Of a stretch of 17,529 nucleotides of DNA, positions 15,900 through 17,529 are shown piece by piece. The stretch lies in the NCBI GenBank assembly GCA_013042125.1, contig JABDQS010000018.1, forward strand, positions 1 to 17,529, given 5' to 3'. The position numbers were made by a program, and so were the translations under genes. Position 1 is the stretch's first letter, and each line of letters starts with the position of its first letter. The DNA is from Eudoraea sp. GTDB lineage: Bacteria; Bacteroidota; Bacteroidia; Flavobacteriales; Flavobacteriaceae. The notes beneath the pieces are model-generated. The model searched no databases. It was not told the origin of the DNA and was given only the letters and a program-made list of their open reading frames with translations.

Positions 15900-16421
15900 T
15901 TACCAGTCTGCCAGGGATTCATTGAAAATATCTTGATTGATTCGCTCAAAGATGACCTGGTGTGCTTCGTCTCGTACAGAGGCTAATTGAGAAGTAGCCG
16001 GGTAATCATAAAAGAAGGAAAACTTCTTTTCAAACTCGGCACCCTCTTTGGTCTTATTGAAAAAACGAACGTTTATTGAAATACTGAGCCTGTTTTGCGC
16101 AGCGTTCTGCTGGGCGGTGGCAGACATTGGGGATACTCTGTATTCTACAATCTCACCCTCATAAAGCAGATCCCCATTGGAAGATACAAGATCCAGACTT
16201 GTCTGGTTCAGGATAAGGTCCTGTAGGGATAGTGTGTATTCCCGGTCTAGTCCCGGATCGAAGGTAGACCCAGGGCTTTGAGAAGCGTAGTTTTGAAAAT
16301 AATTTACGGTAAATGTTTGGGCCGTGCCAACATCTCCCCCTGTGAAATTGTAAATACCACAACCAGCAAAAAGAGAGCTGACTAAAAAGTACAGTAAAAG
16401 TATGCTTAGTTGTTTTCTCAC
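15900..16421 (-). CDS. lptE: LptE-like outer-membrane lipoprotein for LPS assembly
   Basis: Partner of LptD in inserting lipopolysaccharide into the outer leaflet. The 173-residue protein has a lipoprotein signal peptide with lipobox LFAG-C (lipidated Cys21), directly followed by GIYNFTGG, the typical start of Bacteroidota LptE. The body has a secretin/TRAM-like alpha-beta pattern with DREYTLSLQDLILNQTSLDLV (about 59-79) and YEGEIVEYRVSP (86-97). The start codon is GTG at 16421, sharing its first G with the TAG stop of the upstream activator gene (TAGTG); this start places the signal peptide correctly. It is followed after 3 bases by the hypothetical TPR-like gene. The family is divergent, so the name rests on signal, pattern and gene order. 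Confidence 0.82.
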   Translation of the reverse strand: MRKQLSILLLYFLVSSLFAGCGIYNFTGGDVGTAQTFTVNYFQNYASQSPGSTFDPGLDREYTLSLQDLILNQTSLDLVSSNGDLLYEGEIVEYRVSPMSATAQQNAAQNRLSISINVRFFNKTKEGAEFEKKFSFFYDYPATSQLASVRDEAHQVIFERINQDIFNESLADW

Positions 16422-17529
16422 TATAGATCGTACTGTTTGATTTTTCGATACAGGGTTCTTTCAGATATTCCCAATTCCGAAGCAGCCGCTTTTCGCTTCC
16501 CGCGGTTGCGTTCCAGAGATTTTTTGATTAGTTCAATCTCCTTTGCCTGTAAAGATAAGGTTTCTTCTTCTTGGATCTCCTCGGCAAAATGATACTTATC
16601 TTCCTGTGAGATTTCCTTCTGTTTCTCCATGTTGCTCTCATGTGGAGGCAATAGTTCAACAGGTGCTGATTCTTCCTCAACCTCTTCCCCGTTAGTCCCG
16701 TAAATTTTTCGTATCAGCGTTTCATTTTCCTCCTGTACTTTATCAGAATCTCCGGAATTGAGCATTTCCAGGGTCAATTTTTTAAGATCGTTCAGATCTG
16801 CCTTCATATCGAACAACACTTTATAAAGGATCTCCCGCTCATTACTGAAATCACCTTTTTTGGATTCACGTTCTATTACAGCAGGTAAATTAGAATCATT
16901 TGCATGCGGAAGATATCCGTTCAATGTTGAAAGTGAGATGGCTCTGCTTTCCTCCAGTACAGAAATTTGTTCTGCAACATTCCGCAACTGTCTGATATTT
17001 CCGGGCCAGCGATATTTTTCAAGGAGCTGTACGGCATCATCATTTAATCGTATTGTTGGCATTTTATACTTCTGACCGAAGTCTGAGGCAAATTTTCGAA
17101 ACAGCAGATGAATGTCATCTTTCCTGTCTCGCAAGGGCGGAATATGGATCTCTACAGTGCTTAAGCGATAGTACAGATCTTCTCTGAATTTTCCTTTTTT
17201 GATCGCATCTATCATATTCATATTGGTAGCCGCAACGATCCTGACATTGGTTTTTTGAACTTGAGAGGAACCTACCTTTAAGAATTCTCCATTCTCCAAA
17301 ACACGCAACAAACGTACCTGAGTAGTAAGCGGAAGTTCACCTACCTCGTCCAGAAATATGGTGCCGCCATCCGCTACCTCAAAGTATCCGCTACGGGTTT
17401 GTGTAGCTCCGGTAAACGATCCTTTTTCATGACCAAACAGTTCGCTGTCTATAGTACCTTCGGGAATAGCTCCGCAGTTTACCGCTATATATTTTGAATG
17501 CTTTCTGTGAGACAGGGAATGTATGATCT
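16421..17529 (-). CDS. Sigma-54-type AAA+ transcriptional activator with Fis HTH, 5' end cut by window edge
   Basis: Enhancer-binding protein that uses ATP to open sigma-54 promoters. The frame stays open to the window edge, giving 368 visible residues; the ATG at 17311 is internal. Visible AAA+ motifs in order: the sigma-54 contact loop GSFTGA (17405-17422; the usual form is GAFTGA), Walker [18 protein letters not shown] (sensor I), [11 protein letters not shown] with the arginine finger, and [10 protein letters not shown] (sensor II). An acidic linker of about 110 residues separates this from a C-terminal Fis-type helix-turn-helix ([18 protein letters not shown], ending at the stop). The Walker A motif and any N-terminal sensor domain lie outside the window. 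It is the first visible gene of the cluster, and its stop overlaps the GTG start of lptE by one base. Confidence 0.95.
   Translation of the reverse strand, partial: IIHSLSHRKHSKYIAVNCGAIPEGTIDSELFGHEKGSFTGATQTRSGYFEVADGGTIFLDEVGELPLTTQVRLLRVLENGEFLKVGSSQVQKTNVRIVAATNMNMIDAIKKGKFREDLYYRLSTVEIHIPPLRDRKDDIHLLFRKFASDFGQKYKMPTIRLNDDAVQLLEKYRWPGNIRQLRNVAEQISVLEESRAISLSTLNGYLPHANDSNLPAVIERESKKGDFSNEREILYKVLFDMKADLNDLKKLTLEMLNSGDSDKVQEENETLIRKIYGTNGEEVEEESAPVELLPPHESNMEKQKEISQEDKYHFAEEIQEEETLSLQAKEIELIKKSLERNRGKRKAAASELGISERTLYRKIKQYDL

Noticed and set aside
16421..17311. Reading the activator gene as a complete 296-residue protein starting at 17311
   Set aside because: The frame is open upstream to the window edge and encodes the GSFTGA loop and Walker B motif there, so that ATG is internal.

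Overview
The window reads as chromosome from a member of the Flavobacteriaceae (Bacteroidota). The evidence is a moderate-to-low GC content, weak or absent Shine-Dalgarno sequences, several upstream regions carrying the Bacteroidota -7 promoter word TAnnTTTG, a SusC-like TonB receptor with an N-terminal carboxypeptidase-regulatory-like domain, and a Bacteroidota-type LptE/hypothetical/SecG cluster. Most of it is conserved housekeeping DNA. I see no insertion sequence, phage gene, CRISPR array, tRNA or rRNA. No gene-free stretch exceeds 300 bases; the longest are 168 bases (9599-9766), 142 bases (954-1095) and 139 bases (14470-14608).

Left end (1-1905): a two-gene methionine sulfoxide repair operon on the minus strand (msrB then msrA, overlapping; msrA runs off the edge), divergent from a membrane-anchored DRGH-type DNA/RNA nuclease on the plus strand. 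The nuclease stop codon overlaps the stop of rodA, which converges on it.

Cell-shape block (1902-9054, minus): purH, mreB, mreC, mreD, mrdA (PBP2) and rodA in transcription order. From mreC onward every junction overlaps (11, 4 and 11 bases), so these genes are very probably co-transcribed and translationally coupled. Together they make the elongasome: MreB filaments, the MreC/MreD bridge, and the RodA polymerase-PBP2 transpeptidase pair. A candidate internal promoter sits between purH and mreB.

Middle (9146-12468): a GAF-domain protein of the free methionine-R-sulfoxide reductase family (minus) is divergent from a plus-strand pair, a TonB-dependent receptor and a small exported HMA-domain (CxxC) protein. 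The pair is the most system-like part of the window and suggests outer-membrane metal traffic, copper being the leading guess. Its start region carries a perfect 20-bp tandem duplication that creates a 7-codon upstream ORF overlapping the receptor start codon. A bidirectional terminator closes the pair against groL.

Right end (12493-17529, minus): groES-groL preceded by two adjacent inverted repeats rather than CIRCE. Upstream is a tightly packed cluster in the order sigma-54-type AAA+ activator (runs off the edge), lptE, an unrecognised helical/TPR-like protein, and secG, ending in its own terminator. The four genes touch or nearly touch, which links a transcriptional activator to LPS export and protein secretion genes.
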